Assembly: GCF_003028855.1 (NCBI RefSeq)
Contig: NZ_CP028324.1
Location: 2,108,001-2,172,000, forward strand
Length of the DNA stretch: 64,000 nt
DNA from: Pseudoduganella armeniaca
GTDB taxonomy: Bacteria; Pseudomonadota; Gammaproteobacteria; Burkholderiales; Burkholderiaceae_D
Direction of reading: 5' to 3'
Shown: piece by piece, positions 16,874 to 27,593 of the stretch
Layout of the letters: every line of letters starts with the position of its first letter
Position numbering within the stretch: position 1 is the first letter of the stretch
Notes under the pieces: model-generated
What the model was told of the DNA's origin: nothing
What the model saw: only the letters and a program-made list of their open reading frames with translations
Databases searched by the model: none
Position numbers and translations under genes: made by a program

Positions 16874-17947
16874 ATGACAGACAAACTGAAACCCCTGCGC
16901 GAAAAGATCGACTCGATCGACGCGCAGATCCTCGCGCTCCTGTCCGAGCGCGCCCGGGTGGCCCAGGAAGTGGGCCACGTCAAGGCCGAGACCAACGCGC
17001 CCGTGTTCCGCCCCGAGCGCGAAGCCCAGGTGCTGCGCGGCGTGGCCGAGCGCAATCCCGGCCCGCTCGGCGGCACCGAGGTGCAGACCATCTTCCGCGA
17101 GATCATGTCGGCCTGCCGCGCGCTGGAAAAGCGCGTCACCGTCGCCTATCTCGGCCCGGCCGGCACGTTCTCCGAGCAGGCCGTATACCAGCAGTTCGGC
17201 CGGGCCGTCGAGGGCCTGCCGTGCGCGTCGATCGACGAGGTGTTCCGCGCCACCGAGGCTGGTACCGCCGACTTCGGCGTGGTGCCGGTCGAGAATTCGT
17301 CCGAAGGCGCCATCAACCGCACCCTCGACCTGCTGCTGCAGACACCCCTGATCATCAGCGGCGAGGTGGCCATCGCCGTGCACCACAGCCTGATGACGAA
17401 GACCGGCGCCATGGACGGCGTCACCGCCATCTGCGCCCATTCGCAGGCGCTGGCGCAATGCCAGGTGTGGCTGAACCTGAACTATCCGCACGTCGAGCGG
17501 CGCGCGGTGGCGTCCAATGCCGAGGCGGCGCGCATGGCCAGCCTGGACCCGACGATCGCGGCCATCGCCAGCGAGATCGCGGGTGCGCAATACAGCCTGG
17601 GCGTGGTCAATGGCCACATCCAGGACGATCCGCACAACCGCACCCGTTTCGCCATCATCGGCAAGCTGCAGCCGGGACCTTCCGGCAGCGACCACACCTC
17701 GCTGGTGCTGGCCGTGCCGAACAGGGCCGGCGCCGTCTACCAGCTGCTGGCGCCGCTGGCCAAGCACGGCGTGTCGATGACCCGTTTCGAATCCCGTCCC
17801 GCGCGCGTCGGCACGTGGGAGTACTATTTTTATGTCGACATCGAAGGCCACGTACAGAACCCGTCCGTGACGAACGCGCTTGCCGAACTCAAGAGCAACG
17901 CCGCCTTTTTCAAAGTGCTGGGCTCCTACCCGACCAGCCTGACCTGA
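16874..17947 (+). CDS. pheA: Bifunctional chorismate mutase / prephenate dehydratase (P-protein)
   Basis: This encodes 357 residues and converts chorismate to prephenate and then phenylpyruvate for phenylalanine synthesis. Domains: an AroQ-type chorismate mutase (about 1-85, LREKIDSIDAQILALLSERA); prephenate dehydratase (about 90-270, YLGPAGTFSEQAV through NRTRFAIIG at about 255); and a C-terminal ACT regulatory domain with the phenylalanine-binding ESRP motif near 304. All parts are present, so feedback control is likely. hisC follows 21 bp later. Confidence 0.96.
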   Translation: MTDKLKPLREKIDSIDAQILALLSERARVAQEVGHVKAETNAPVFRPEREAQVLRGVAERNPGPLGGTEVQTIFREIMSACRALEKRVTVAYLGPAGTFSEQAVYQQFGRAVEGLPCASIDEVFRATEAGTADFGVVPVENSSEGAINRTLDLLLQTPLIISGEVAIAVHHSLMTKTGAMDGVTAICAHSQALAQCQVWLNLNYPHVERRAVASNAEAARMASLDPTIAAIASEIAGAQYSLGVVNGHIQDDPHNRTRFAIIGKLQPGPSGSDHTSLVLAVPNRAGAVYQLLAPLAKHGVSMTRFESRPARVGTWEYYFYVDIEGHVQNPSVTNALAELKSNAAFFKVLGSYPTSLT

Positions 17948-17968
17948 CCTTAAATGAAGAGAGAACCC

Positions 17969-19087
17969 ATGTCCAAGCAATTCGGTCCAGAATACGTTCG
18001 CGCCATCGCTCCCTACCAGGCGGGCAAGCCTATTTCCGAAGTCGCGCGCGAGTTCGGCCTCGACGAGGAGTCCATCGTCAAGCTGGCCTCCAACGAGAAT
18101 CCGTTCGGCGTGCCGGAATCGGCGCAGCGCGCCATGGCCAGGGCCGTCGCGGAACTGGGCCGCTATCCCGATGCCAACGGCTATGACCTGAAGCAGGCCC
18201 TGGCCAAGCGCTACGACGTGCCGACCGAATGGATCACGCTGGGCAACGGCTCGAACGACATCCTCGAGATCGCCGCCCATGCCTTCGTCGAGCAGGGCCA
18301 GGCCGTCGTCTATTCGCAGTATTCGTTTGCCGTGTACGCGCTGGCGACCCAAGGCGTCGGCGCGCGCCACATCGTGGTGCCGGCCAAGAACCACGGCCAC
18401 GACCTGGACGCGATGGCCGACGCCATCGACGCCGATACGCGCCTGGTCTTCATCGCCAATCCGAACAACCCGACCGGCACCTTCGTCACCGGCGCCGAGA
18501 TCGAGGCCTTCCTGGCCAAGGTGCCGGCCAACGTCGTGGTCGTGCTGGACGAGGCGTACAACGAGTTCCTGTCGCACGAAGACCAGTACGAGTCGGCCGA
18601 GTGGGTGCGCAAGTACCCGAACCTGCTGGTCTCGCGCACGTTCTCCAAGGCCTACGGCCTGGCCGGCCTGCGCGTGGGCTTCGCGCTGGCGCAGCCGGGG
18701 CTGACGGACCTGATGAACCGTATCCGCCAGCCGTTCAACGTCAATTCGCTGGCCCAGGCGGCCGCCATCGCCGCGTTGAACGACAGCGAGTTCCTGGAGA
18801 AGAGCGCGGCCAACAACGCGGCCGGCTACCGCCAGTTCGTCGAGGCGTTCGAGCAAATGGGCCTGGAGTACGTGCCGTCGCACGGCAACTTCGTCCTGGT
18901 CAAGGTCGGCAACGACCTGGCGGCCGGCGCCCGCGTCAACCTGGCACTGCTCAAGCAAGGCGTCATCGTGCGCCCGGTCGGCAACTACGGCCTGCCCGAG
19001 TGGCTGCGCATTTCCATCGGCCTGCCGCAGGAGAACGCGGTGCTGATCACGGCCTTGCAGAAGGCGCTGGCGGAGGACCGTGGATAA
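17969..19087 (+). CDS. hisC: Histidinol-phosphate aminotransferase
   Basis: This encodes 372 residues of a fold-type I PLP aminotransferase. The start at 17969 follows GAAGAGAG; a start 15 bp upstream is less likely. Seen: LASNENPFG, the substrate loop PNNPTGT, DEAYNEF, and PLP-lysine K227 in SKAYGLAGLR. Inside the pheA-tyrA cluster, away from other his genes, this paralogue may also or mainly transaminate aromatic keto acids such as prephenate or phenylpyruvate. That is inferred from context. Confidence 0.93.
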   Translation: MSKQFGPEYVRAIAPYQAGKPISEVAREFGLDEESIVKLASNENPFGVPESAQRAMARAVAELGRYPDANGYDLKQALAKRYDVPTEWITLGNGSNDILEIAAHAFVEQGQAVVYSQYSFAVYALATQGVGARHIVVPAKNHGHDLDAMADAIDADTRLVFIANPNNPTGTFVTGAEIEAFLAKVPANVVVVLDEAYNEFLSHEDQYESAEWVRKYPNLLVSRTFSKAYGLAGLRVGFALAQPGLTDLMNRIRQPFNVNSLAQAAAIAALNDSEFLEKSAANNAAGYRQFVEAFEQMGLEYVPSHGNFVLVKVGNDLAAGARVNLALLKQGVIVRPVGNYGLPEWLRISIGLPQENAVLITALQKALAEDRG

Positions 19088-19976
19088 AGTCGTCATCATT
19101 GGCGTCGGCCTGATCGGCGGCTCCTTCGCGCGGGCGTTGAAGAAGGCGGGCGCGGTGCGTCATGTCGTCGGCATCGAGCGCTCGGCGGCGTTCGCGCAGC
19201 GCGCGCTGGCGCTGGGCATCGTCGACGCAGTGGCGACGGATTTCGCGGCGGTGGCCGATGCCGACCTGGTGCTGCTGGCGGCACCGGTCGCGCAGACGGG
19301 CCGTATCCTGGCGGCGCTGGCGCCGCACCTGGCGCCCGGCACGATCGTCACCGATGCCGGCAGCACCAAGGCCGACGTCGTCGCGGCCGGCCGTGCCGCG
19401 CTGGGCGACAAGGTGGCGCAGTTCGTGCCGGGCCACCCGATCGCCGGGCGCGAGACCAACGGGCCCGACGCCGCCATCGACGATCTATATGTCGGTAAAA
19501 AATTCGTCGTCACGCCGCTGGCGGAAAACGCCGCGCCTGATATCGACAAGGTGGCCGCGGCCTGGCGCGCCTGCGGTGCCGTCATCCACCGTTTGACGCC
19601 TGAGGAACACGACAAGGTGTTCGCCGCCGTCAGTCACCTGCCGCATCTGCTGGCATACGCGCTGGTGGACGACATCGCCAACAAGCCGCACGCCGACCTG
19701 CTGTTCCAGTACGCCGCCAGCGGCTTCCGCGACTTCACCCGCATCGCCGGCAGCTCACCTGAAATGTGGCGCGACATCAGCCTGGCCAACCAGGCCGCGC
19801 TGCTGGCCGAGCTGGATGCCTACATGGCGCAGCTGGCGCAGCTGCGCACGCGCCTGGCCGCCGGCGACGGCGCCAGCCTGGAAGCGGTCTACGGCAACGC
19901 GCAACGGGCGCGGCGCCAGTGGATCGAGGCCATCGAGGAAGCCGAGGCGCCGCCCCCTACCGACACCGCAGAATAG
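19080..19976 (+). CDS. tyrA: Prephenate dehydrogenase (TyrA family)
   Basis: This encodes 298 residues, with a GTG start at 19080 that overlaps the hisC end by 8 bp, so translation is probably coupled. It oxidatively decarboxylates prephenate (or arogenate) toward tyrosine. The N-terminus has a dinucleotide fold, GVGLIGGSF at 8-16. Other family motifs are DAGSTKADV, PGHPIAGRE and SHLPHLLAYAL. There is no fused chorismate mutase or ACT domain. NAD or NADP preference cannot be read safely. Confidence 0.95.
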   Translation: MDKVVIIGVGLIGGSFARALKKAGAVRHVVGIERSAAFAQRALALGIVDAVATDFAAVADADLVLLAAPVAQTGRILAALAPHLAPGTIVTDAGSTKADVVAAGRAALGDKVAQFVPGHPIAGRETNGPDAAIDDLYVGKKFVVTPLAENAAPDIDKVAAAWRACGAVIHRLTPEEHDKVFAAVSHLPHLLAYALVDDIANKPHADLLFQYAASGFRDFTRIAGSSPEMWRDISLANQAALLAELDAYMAQLAQLRTRLAAGDGASLEAVYGNAQRARRQWIEAIEEAEAPPPTDTAE

Positions 19977-19986
19977 AAAGAGCATC

Positions 19987-21342
19987 ATGACCGAACCTAC
20001 CGAACACCCGCCGTATATCGACCTGCAACCGGTCATGCACGTGGAAGGCGTCGTGCGCCTGCCCGGCTCCAAGAGCATTTCCAATCGCATCCTGCTGCTG
20101 GCCGCGCTGGCCGAAGGCGAGACCAAGATCGTCGACCTGCTCGATTCGGACGATACCCAGGTGATGCTGGGCGCGCTGCGCGCGCTCGGTGTCGAGGGGA
20201 GCGAGGAGCCGCCCAGCGCCGTCAACGGCACGGCAACGACGATCCACCGCGTGCGCGGCGCCAACGGCAGCTTCCCCAACAAGCAGGCCGACCTCTTCAT
20301 GGGCAATGCCGGCACGGCGATCCGGCCGCTGACGGCGGCGCTGGCCGTCATTGGCGGCGACTATCAGGTGTCCGGCGTGGCGCGCATGCACGAGCGTCCG
20401 ATCGGCGACCTGGTGGACGCGCTGAACGCCGTCGGCGCCGCGATCGAGTACACCGGCAATCCAGGCTACCCGCCGCTGCATATCCGCACCGGCGCGTTCA
20501 ACACCAACCGGCTGTCCGTGCGCGGCAATGTGTCGAGCCAGTTCCTGACCGCATTGCTGATGGTGGCGCCGCTGATGGCGCACACGCATGCCGTCACGAT
20601 CGCCGTCGAGGGCGAACTGATTTCCAAGCCCTACATCGAGATCACGCTGAACCTGATGCGCCGCTTCGGCGTCACGGTGGACCAGGACGAGTGGCAGTCG
20701 TTCACGATCGCCTCCGGCCAGCGCTACCAGAGCCCGGGCAATATCCACGTCGAGGGCGATGCGTCGTCGGCGTCGTACTTCATGGCGGCCGGTGCGATCG
20801 CCGGCGGTCCGGTGCGGGTGGAGGGCGTCGGGCGCGACTCGATCCAGGGCGACGTGCGCTTCGTGCACGCGCTCGAGCAGATGGGCGCGCACATCACGAT
20901 GGGCGACAACTGGATCGAGGCCAAGTCGAAGGGGCCGTTGAAGGCCATCGACGCGGACTTCAACCACATCCCGGACGCGGCGATGACGATCGCCATCGCC
21001 GCGCTGTACGCGGACGGCACCAGCACGCTGCGCAACATCGCTTCGTGGCGCGTCAAGGAAACCGACCGCATCGCCGCGATGGCGACCGAGCTGCGCAAGC
21101 TCGGCGCGGAAGTGGAGGAGGGGCCCGATTACCTGAAGGTCACGCCACCGAAGGTGCTGGCGGCGGCCACCATCGACACCTACGACGACCACCGCATGGC
21201 GATGTGCTTCTCGCTCGCTTCCCTGGACGGCGCCGCCCGCAGCGGCACGCAGGTGCGCATCAACGACCCGAAATGCGTGGCCAAGACGTTCCCCGACTAC
21301 TTCACGGCCTTCGCCGGCATCGCCCACGAAGCCAAGTACTGA
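19987..21342 (+). CDS. aroA: 3-phosphoshikimate 1-carboxyvinyltransferase (EPSP synthase)
   Basis: This encodes 451 residues and joins shikimate-3-phosphate and phosphoenolpyruvate in the shikimate pathway. The start at 19987 begins MTEPTEHPPYIDLQPV. Class I motifs are seen: LPGSKSISNR at 25-34, GNAGTAIRPLTAA near 106, and the C-terminal KETDRI and DDHRMAM. It begins 10 bp after tyrA, in the same operon. A palindromic repeat and an intrinsic terminator follow. Confidence 0.96.
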   Translation: MTEPTEHPPYIDLQPVMHVEGVVRLPGSKSISNRILLLAALAEGETKIVDLLDSDDTQVMLGALRALGVEGSEEPPSAVNGTATTIHRVRGANGSFPNKQADLFMGNAGTAIRPLTAALAVIGGDYQVSGVARMHERPIGDLVDALNAVGAAIEYTGNPGYPPLHIRTGAFNTNRLSVRGNVSSQFLTALLMVAPLMAHTHAVTIAVEGELISKPYIEITLNLMRRFGVTVDQDEWQSFTIASGQRYQSPGNIHVEGDASSASYFMAAGAIAGGPVRVEGVGRDSIQGDVRFVHALEQMGAHITMGDNWIEAKSKGPLKAIDADFNHIPDAAMTIAIAALYADGTSTLRNIASWRVKETDRIAAMATELRKLGAEVEEGPDYLKVTPPKVLAAATIDTYDDHRMAMCFSLASLDGAARSGTQVRINDPKCVAKTFPDYFTAFAGIAHEAKY

Positions 21343-21371
21343 GTCCGGAACCTAAGCCCAGAACCGGGGAC

Positions 21372-21400
21372 TGGGGTCAGACCCGTCGGGTCTGACCCCA
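21372..21400. repeat. GGGGTCAGACCC palindromic intergenic repeat
   Basis: GGGGTCAGACCC, loop GTC, GGGTCTGACCCC after aroA, extended by one T/A pair. The following AGCTCTTCGCTTTTGGGTG is shared, with one change, with the copy at 47016, so the repeat unit is longer than the hairpin. The A-T pair replaces G-C of the 16787 and 49544 copies. Confidence 0.85.
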
Positions 21401-21455
21401 GCTCTTCGCTTTTGGGTGCAATAACGGTTGCCGCTCGCTGGCAGCTTTCAGAAAG

Positions 21456-21480
21456 AAAACGGTGAGTGTCACCGTTTTTT
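21456..21480 (+). terminator. Intrinsic terminator after aroA
   Basis: AAAACGGTGA / TCACCGTTTT with a 3-base loop and a run of six T. It ends the serC-aroA transcription unit upstream of cmk. Confidence 0.85.
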
Positions 21481-21516
21481 CCGGCGGTGCCTACGGCTGA
21501 CGGCTCGGAAAAGTCC

Positions 21517-21527
21517 GGGACAGTCCC
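21517..21527. repeat. GGGACAGTCCC motif between aroA and cmk
   Basis: A single short palindrome GGGAC-A-GTCCC, related in core to the paired GGGACTGTCCC motif upstream of hldA (26067-26094). It is flanked by AAAAGTCC and TGATTTTTC. Confidence 0.5.
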
Positions 21528-21596
21528 TGATTTTTCTGCTTCTCTCTGCGGTTCTCGCAACTATCCCCCGGCTCGACGGCGGAGTAAAATCCGCCA

Positions 21597-22265
21597 ATGC
21601 CTACTTCGAACATCCCCGTCATCACGATCGACGGCCCTACCGCTTCCGGCAAGGGGACCGTTGCCCACAAAGTTGCCGACAAGCTCGGCTTTCACCTGCT
21701 CGACTCCGGTGCCCTGTACCGCCTGACGGCCCTGCAGGCGCTGCGCCGGCAGACGCCGCTGAACGATGAACATGCTCTTGCGAAACTTGCCGAGCATCTC
21801 CATATCGGCTTCACGGGCGAGGCGATCTTCCTGTCCAACGAAAACGTCACGGATGCGATCCGGGCGGAGGAGGTGGGCAATACGGCATCGAAAATCGCCG
21901 CGCTGCCCGCCGTCCGCCAGGCGCTGTTCGGCCTGCAGCTGGGCTTTCGCAAGGCCCCGGGCCTGGTCGCCGACGGGCGCGACATGGGCACCGTGATCTT
22001 TCCAAACGCGCAATTAAAAGTGTTCCTGACCGCAAGTGTCGCGGCGCGCGCGGAACGCCGATACAAGCAATTGATTGGCAAGGGAATTTCTGCTAACATG
22101 GACGACCTCCTGATGGATTTGAAAGCGCGCGACGACCGTGATACTCAACGGGCCATCGCACCTCTCGTCCCTGCAGAGGGGGCGCATGTGCTCGATACCT
22201 CGGACATGACGGTCGAAGCGGCCGTTGCCCAGGTGCTGAACTGGTATGCGGCCGTCGGGAAATAG
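21597..22265 (+). CDS. cmk: Cytidylate kinase
   Basis: This encodes 222 residues and phosphorylates CMP and dCMP with ATP. It has a P-loop GPTASGKGT at 13-21, the substrate region LLDSGALYR, and DGRDMGTVIFP. It precedes rpsA by 136 bp, the conserved cmk-rpsA pairing. A GGAGTAAAAT box at about 21580 lies just before the start and could be a -10 element, leaving a very short leader. Confidence 0.96.
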   Translation: MPTSNIPVITIDGPTASGKGTVAHKVADKLGFHLLDSGALYRLTALQALRRQTPLNDEHALAKLAEHLHIGFTGEAIFLSNENVTDAIRAEEVGNTASKIAALPAVRQALFGLQLGFRKAPGLVADGRDMGTVIFPNAQLKVFLTASVAARAERRYKQLIGKGISANMDDLLMDLKARDDRDTQRAIAPLVPAEGAHVLDTSDMTVEAAVAQVLNWYAAVGK

Positions 22266-22401
22266 TTTGGTGCCGCAGGCGCGCTCTGTTCGCTTGCGGT
22301 GATGTATGGGGAAGCGCGGATCGGGTGATCTTCGTCTCCTCCAACCCTCAACCCAGTTGAAGTCGCATCGTGCGAGCCTTGCTGGTTAACATGGAAGTTC
22401 T

Positions 22402-24087
<1,686 letters not shown>

Positions 24088-24104
24088 GACGCACGCCCAA
24101 GCAG

Positions 24105-24410
24105 ATGACCAAGTCCGAACTGATCAACCGCCTGGCCGAGCGTTATTCGCAGCTGGTTGCGAAAGACGCGGAGTATGCCGTGAAGACCATTCTCGACGCG
24201 ATGACCACCGCCTTGGCGAGTGGCCAGCGCATCGAGATCCGGGGCTTCGGCAGCTTTGCGCTGAACAGCCGGCCGCCGCGTATCGGTCGCAACCCGAAGT
24301 CCGGCGACAAGGTGATGGTGCCCGAAAAACGGGTGCCGCACTTCAAACCGGGCAAGCAGTTGCGCGAGCGGGTGGACGCGATGGTCGGGCAACCGATCAT
24401 CGAGGACTGA
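24105..24410 (+). CDS. ihfB: Integration host factor subunit beta
   Basis: This encodes 101 residues of a DNA-bending HU/IHF-family protein that pairs with IhfA. Seen: TKSELINRLA at the N-terminus, and the beta-arm GFGSFALNSRPPRIGRNPKS with its intercalating proline, then PHFKPGKQLRERV. The rpsA-ihfB linkage is conserved. A strong intrinsic terminator follows. Confidence 0.96.
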   Translation: MTKSELINRLAERYSQLVAKDAEYAVKTILDAMTTALASGQRIEIRGFGSFALNSRPPRIGRNPKSGDKVMVPEKRVPHFKPGKQLRERVDAMVGQPIIED

Positions 24411-24437
24411 AGATTCTGCCGTAGCATGCAGTCAGGA

Positions 24438-24466
24438 GGGGCGGGCGCGAGCCCGCCCCTTTTTTT
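24438..24466 (+). terminator. Intrinsic terminator after ihfB
   Basis: GGGGCGGGC / GCCCGCCCC with a GCGA tetraloop and seven T. It ends the rpsA-ihfB transcript. Confidence 0.95.
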
Positions 24467-24553
24467 CGGGTCGTCCCCACGCGCCATCGCAGTGTTCGCG
24501 GCGTGCCGACTCGCGGTATCATCGGGTTTTGCAAGCAACAGGAAAGTACAACG

Positions 24554-24853
24554 ATGAAGATAATCTCCACGGTAGTTGGCGTCATACTGTTTATCCTGTT
24601 CTTTGGTTTTGCCCTGAAAAACACGCAGGAAGTGGACCTGCACTTGTTCCTCAATTACGAATTGCGCGGCCCCCTGGTGCTGATGCTGCTGGCCTTCTTC
24701 GTGGCCGGCGCCGCCCTCGGCGTACTGGCGCTGACCCCCACCGTGTTCCGCTACCGGCGCGAGACCACGCGCCAGAAGGCGACGATCCAGTCGCTGCAAA
24801 CGTCCGCGCTGCAGGTCAACCGCGCGCCGGACAACGTCAACGCGCAGCAGTAA
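24554..24853 (+). CDS. lapA: LapA family inner-membrane protein
   Basis: This encodes 99 residues. The start at 24554 follows GGAAAG and gives MKIISTVVGVILFILFFGFAL, the first transmembrane helix; a second follows at about 40-65. NTQEVDLHLFLNYEL between the helices is typical of the LapA (DUF1049) domain. LapA and LapB act together on the turnover of LpxC and so set lipopolysaccharide synthesis. lapB follows 26 bp later. Confidence 0.9.
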   Translation: MKIISTVVGVILFILFFGFALKNTQEVDLHLFLNYELRGPLVLMLLAFFVAGAALGVLALTPTVFRYRRETTRQKATIQSLQTSALQVNRAPDNVNAQQ

Positions 24854-24879
24854 GCTCGCCCAAAAGATAAGTACGACAC

Positions 24880-26055
24880 ATGGATTTTGAACTCTGGTGG
24901 TTGCTGGGTATCCCGGCCTTCTTCGGCCTGGGATGGATCGCCGCGCGCGTGGACATCCGCCAGCTCGTCTCCGAATCGCGCACGCTGCCGCGCGGTTACT
25001 TCAAGGGTCTGAACCACCTGCTGAACGACCAGCCGGACAAGGCCATCGATTCCTTCGTCGAGATCGTGCGGCAGGACCCGGAAGCGGCGGAGATGCACTT
25101 CGCCCTCGGGAACCTGTTCCGCCGCCGCGGCGAGACCGAGCGCGCCATCCGCGTGCACCAGAACCTGCTGTCGCGGCCCGACCTGCCGGCCGACGAACGC
25201 GCCCATGCCGAATATGAGCTGGGCCAGGATTACCTGAAGGCCGGCCTGCTGGACCGCGCCGAAGAGACCTACCAGCGCCTGCTGGACACCGGTTACGCCG
25301 TGCAGGCGCGCCGCGCCTTGCTGGAAATCTTCCAGCGCGAGAAGGAATGGGTGCGCGCCATCGAGGCGGCCATCGCGCTGCAGGAAGCCGGTGCCGGTTC
25401 GCGCCAGAAGGAGATCGCCCAGTTCTACTGCGAACTGGCGCAGGACGCGCTGGTGCACATGCACCCGGACGACGCGCTGCCGCTGCTGGACCAGGCGCTG
25501 CAGGCTGACCGCACCAGCGTGCGCGCCACGATCCTGGTCGGCGACGTGCAGCAGGCCAAGGGCGAGACCGAGGCCGCGCTGGCGACGTGGCGCCGCGTCG
25601 AACAGCAAAGCGTGCCGCACGTGGCGCTGGTCGCCCAGCGCCTGATGGACGGCTACCGCAAGGTCGGCCGGCCGGAAGAGGGTGTCAGCCTCCTTAAATC
25701 CTACCTGCAGCAGGCCTCGTCGATCGACCTGCTGGAAGTGGTGTTCAAGGCGGTGCTGGAGCTGGAAGGCGTGGAAGCGGCCAAGCAGCTGGTGGGCGAC
25801 GAGTTGCGCCGCACGCCGACCCTGCTGGGCCTCGACAAATTCCTGGAAGCGCGCATGCTGGACGCGCCCTCGGCCGTGCTGGGCGAGCTGTCGCTGGTGA
25901 AGAACCTGGTGCACGGCTACACCCAGAAGCTGGCGCGCTACCAGTGCAGCCACTGCGGCTTCAAGGCGCGCCAGTTCTACTGGCATTGCCCGGGTTGCAG
26001 CCGCTGGGAGACCTACCCGCCGCGCCGTACCGAAGAACTGAATGTGATGAATTGA
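24880..26055 (+). CDS. lapB: LPS assembly protein LapB (YciM)
   Basis: This encodes 391 residues. An N-terminal membrane anchor (FELWWLLGIPAFFGLGWIAA) is followed by tetratricopeptide repeats over about 35-330, then a rubredoxin-like metal knuckle with C356, C359, C370 and C373 (CSHCGF and HCPGC). In E. coli this protein links LpxC to FtsH for degradation. All expected parts are present and the length matches the family. Confidence 0.94.
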   Translation: MDFELWWLLGIPAFFGLGWIAARVDIRQLVSESRTLPRGYFKGLNHLLNDQPDKAIDSFVEIVRQDPEAAEMHFALGNLFRRRGETERAIRVHQNLLSRPDLPADERAHAEYELGQDYLKAGLLDRAEETYQRLLDTGYAVQARRALLEIFQREKEWVRAIEAAIALQEAGAGSRQKEIAQFYCELAQDALVHMHPDDALPLLDQALQADRTSVRATILVGDVQQAKGETEAALATWRRVEQQSVPHVALVAQRLMDGYRKVGRPEEGVSLLKSYLQQASSIDLLEVVFKAVLELEGVEAAKQLVGDELRRTPTLLGLDKFLEARMLDAPSAVLGELSLVKNLVHGYTQKLARYQCSHCGFKARQFYWHCPGCSRWETYPPRRTEELNVMN

Positions 26056-26066
26056 TGCGGCGCCTC

Positions 26067-26094
26067 TGGGGACTGTCCCTCCGGGACTGTCCCC
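26067..26094. repeat. Paired GGGGACTGTCCC motifs
   Basis: GGGGACTGTCCC, TCC, GGGACTGTCCCC lies in the 86 bp between lapB and hldA. Each half is itself a near-palindrome, and the pair is a direct repeat. The GGGACNGTCCC core also appears at 21517. Confidence 0.6.
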
Positions 26095-26141
26095 GGTTTT
26101 AACCACCGCACGCACCGAAGCCCGAACAAGAAAGACCAACC

Positions 26142-27083
26142 GTGAGCCTGACCACCTACACCGCACCCGCCCTCGACCAAGTCCGCGTCCTCGTCGTCGG
26201 CGACGTCATGCTGGACCGCTACTGGTTCGGCGACGTCGGCCGCATTTCGCCGGAAGCCCCGGTGCCCATTGTCCGCATCGAGAAGCGCGAGGCGCGCCTG
26301 GGCGGCGCCGCCAACGTGGCGCGCAACGCCGCCGCGCTGGGTGCGCACGCGGGCCTGCTGGGCGTGGTCGGCGCCGACGAAGCGGGCAGCGAAGTCGAAC
26401 AGATGCTGCATGCCGGCGGCATCCACAGCTTCCTCAAGCGCGACGAGGCCATCTCCACCATCATCAAGTTGCGCGTGATCGGCCGCCAGCAGCAGATGCT
26501 GCGCATCGACTTCGAGGAGCCGCCCAGCGACGTCGTGCTGCGCAACAAGCTGACGCAGTACCGCGCGCTGCTGCCGGATTACGACGTGATCGTGCTGTCC
26601 GACTACGCCAAGGGCAGCCTGGTCAACGTGTCGGACATGATCATGTACGCGCGCGCCGAGAACAAGATCGTCATGGTCGACCCGAAAGGCGACGACTTCA
26701 CGCGTTACACCGGCGCCACGGTGCTGACGCCGAACAAGGGCGAGCTGAAACGCATCGTCGGCAGCTGGAACAGCGAGGAACAGCTGACGGAAAAGGCGCA
26801 GAACCTGCGCGAATCGCTGCTGCTGGAAGCGCTGCTGCTGACGCGCTCGGAGGAGGGCATGACCTTGTATACGCGCACCGACCGCTTCCACATTCCGGCC
26901 GACGCGCGCGAGGTGTTCGACGTTTCCGGCGCCGGCGACACGGTGATCGCGACGATGGCCGCGATGCTGGGCGCGGGCGCGGACTGGAACGAGGCGGTGC
27001 AGACGGCCAACCGCGCCGGCGGCATCGTCGTCGGCAAGCTGGGCACGGCGACCGTCACGCGCGCGGAGCTGTTCGGCACTTGA
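26142..27083 (+). CDS. hldA: D-glycero-beta-D-manno-heptose-7-phosphate kinase (RfaE domain I)
   Basis: This encodes 313 residues, with a GTG start at 26142. It is a PfkB/ribokinase-fold kinase phosphorylating heptose-7-P for the lipopolysaccharide core. Seen: VVGDVMLDRYWFG, the glycine-rich GGAANVARNAAALG, and the anion-hole and catalytic motif DVSGAGDTVIA near 262. There is no fused nucleotidyltransferase domain, unlike E. coli HldE, so a separate HldC is expected elsewhere. It follows lapAB, consistent with envelope synthesis. Confidence 0.92.
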   Translation: MSLTTYTAPALDQVRVLVVGDVMLDRYWFGDVGRISPEAPVPIVRIEKREARLGGAANVARNAAALGAHAGLLGVVGADEAGSEVEQMLHAGGIHSFLKRDEAISTIIKLRVIGRQQQMLRIDFEEPPSDVVLRNKLTQYRALLPDYDVIVLSDYAKGSLVNVSDMIMYARAENKIVMVDPKGDDFTRYTGATVLTPNKGELKRIVGSWNSEEQLTEKAQNLRESLLLEALLLTRSEEGMTLYTRTDRFHIPADAREVFDVSGAGDTVIATMAAMLGAGADWNEAVQTANRAGGIVVGKLGTATVTRAELFGT

Positions 27084-27205
27084 GTTTGCGCCGGCGCAAA
27101 GCCCCGCTGCCGCGCTTGACCGCTTGTCAACGCCTGTCGTGACGGGACGTTACTGGAATCCGGGGCGCACGGCGGGCCCCGCATCCAACACATCCGGAGG
27201 ATCAC

Positions 27206-27544
27206 ATGTTGAAGAAATTGATGCTGGCAGTCGCCACGATGGTGGCGGCCATGAGCATGGCATTCGCGCAGGTCGACGTGAACAAGGCCGACCAGGCCGC
27301 GCTGGACACGATCAAGGGCATCGGCCCGGCCAAGTCGAAAGCCATCCTGGAAGAGCGCGGCAAGGGCGAGTTCAAGGATTGGGCCGACTTCCAGAAGCGC
27401 GTCAAGGGTATCGGCGGCAAGAATGCCGCCAAGCTGTCGGAGGCCGGGCTGCAGGTGAACGGCAAGTCGCTGGAGGGTGCGCCCGCCAAGCCGGCCGAGG
27501 GCACCAAGGTGGCCGAAGCCAAGAAGGACGCCGCCAAGAAATAA
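27206..27544 (+). CDS. ComEA-like secreted helix-hairpin-helix protein
   Basis: This encodes 112 residues with a signal peptide (MLKKLMLAVATMVAAMSMAFA), then two helix-hairpin-helix motifs (LDTIKGIGPAKSKAILEE and VKGIGGKNAAKL) and a Lys/Ala-rich tail. This is the architecture of short proteobacterial ComEA proteins, which bind incoming DNA in the periplasm during natural transformation. No other competence genes are nearby. The ribosome site GGAGG is strong. Confidence 0.85.
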   Translation: MLKKLMLAVATMVAAMSMAFAQVDVNKADQAALDTIKGIGPAKSKAILEERGKGEFKDWADFQKRVKGIGGKNAAKLSEAGLQVNGKSLEGAPAKPAEGTKVAEAKKDAAKK

Positions 27545-27567
27545 GCGGTACACGCCGCATCGAAACA

Positions 27568-27593
27568 GCCCGGGCCTGGTCCCGGGCTTTTTT
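27568..27593 (+). terminator. Intrinsic terminator after the ComEA-like gene
   Basis: GCCCGGG / CCCGGGC with a 6-base loop and six T residues. Confidence 0.9.

Noticed and set aside
13298..19099. 1933-codon open frame antisense to gyrA, serC, pheA and hisC
   Set aside because: It is a mirror of well-identified genes in GC-rich DNA, where antisense frames lack stops. Its composition (His, Arg, Gln, Val, Gly-rich) has no family resemblance.
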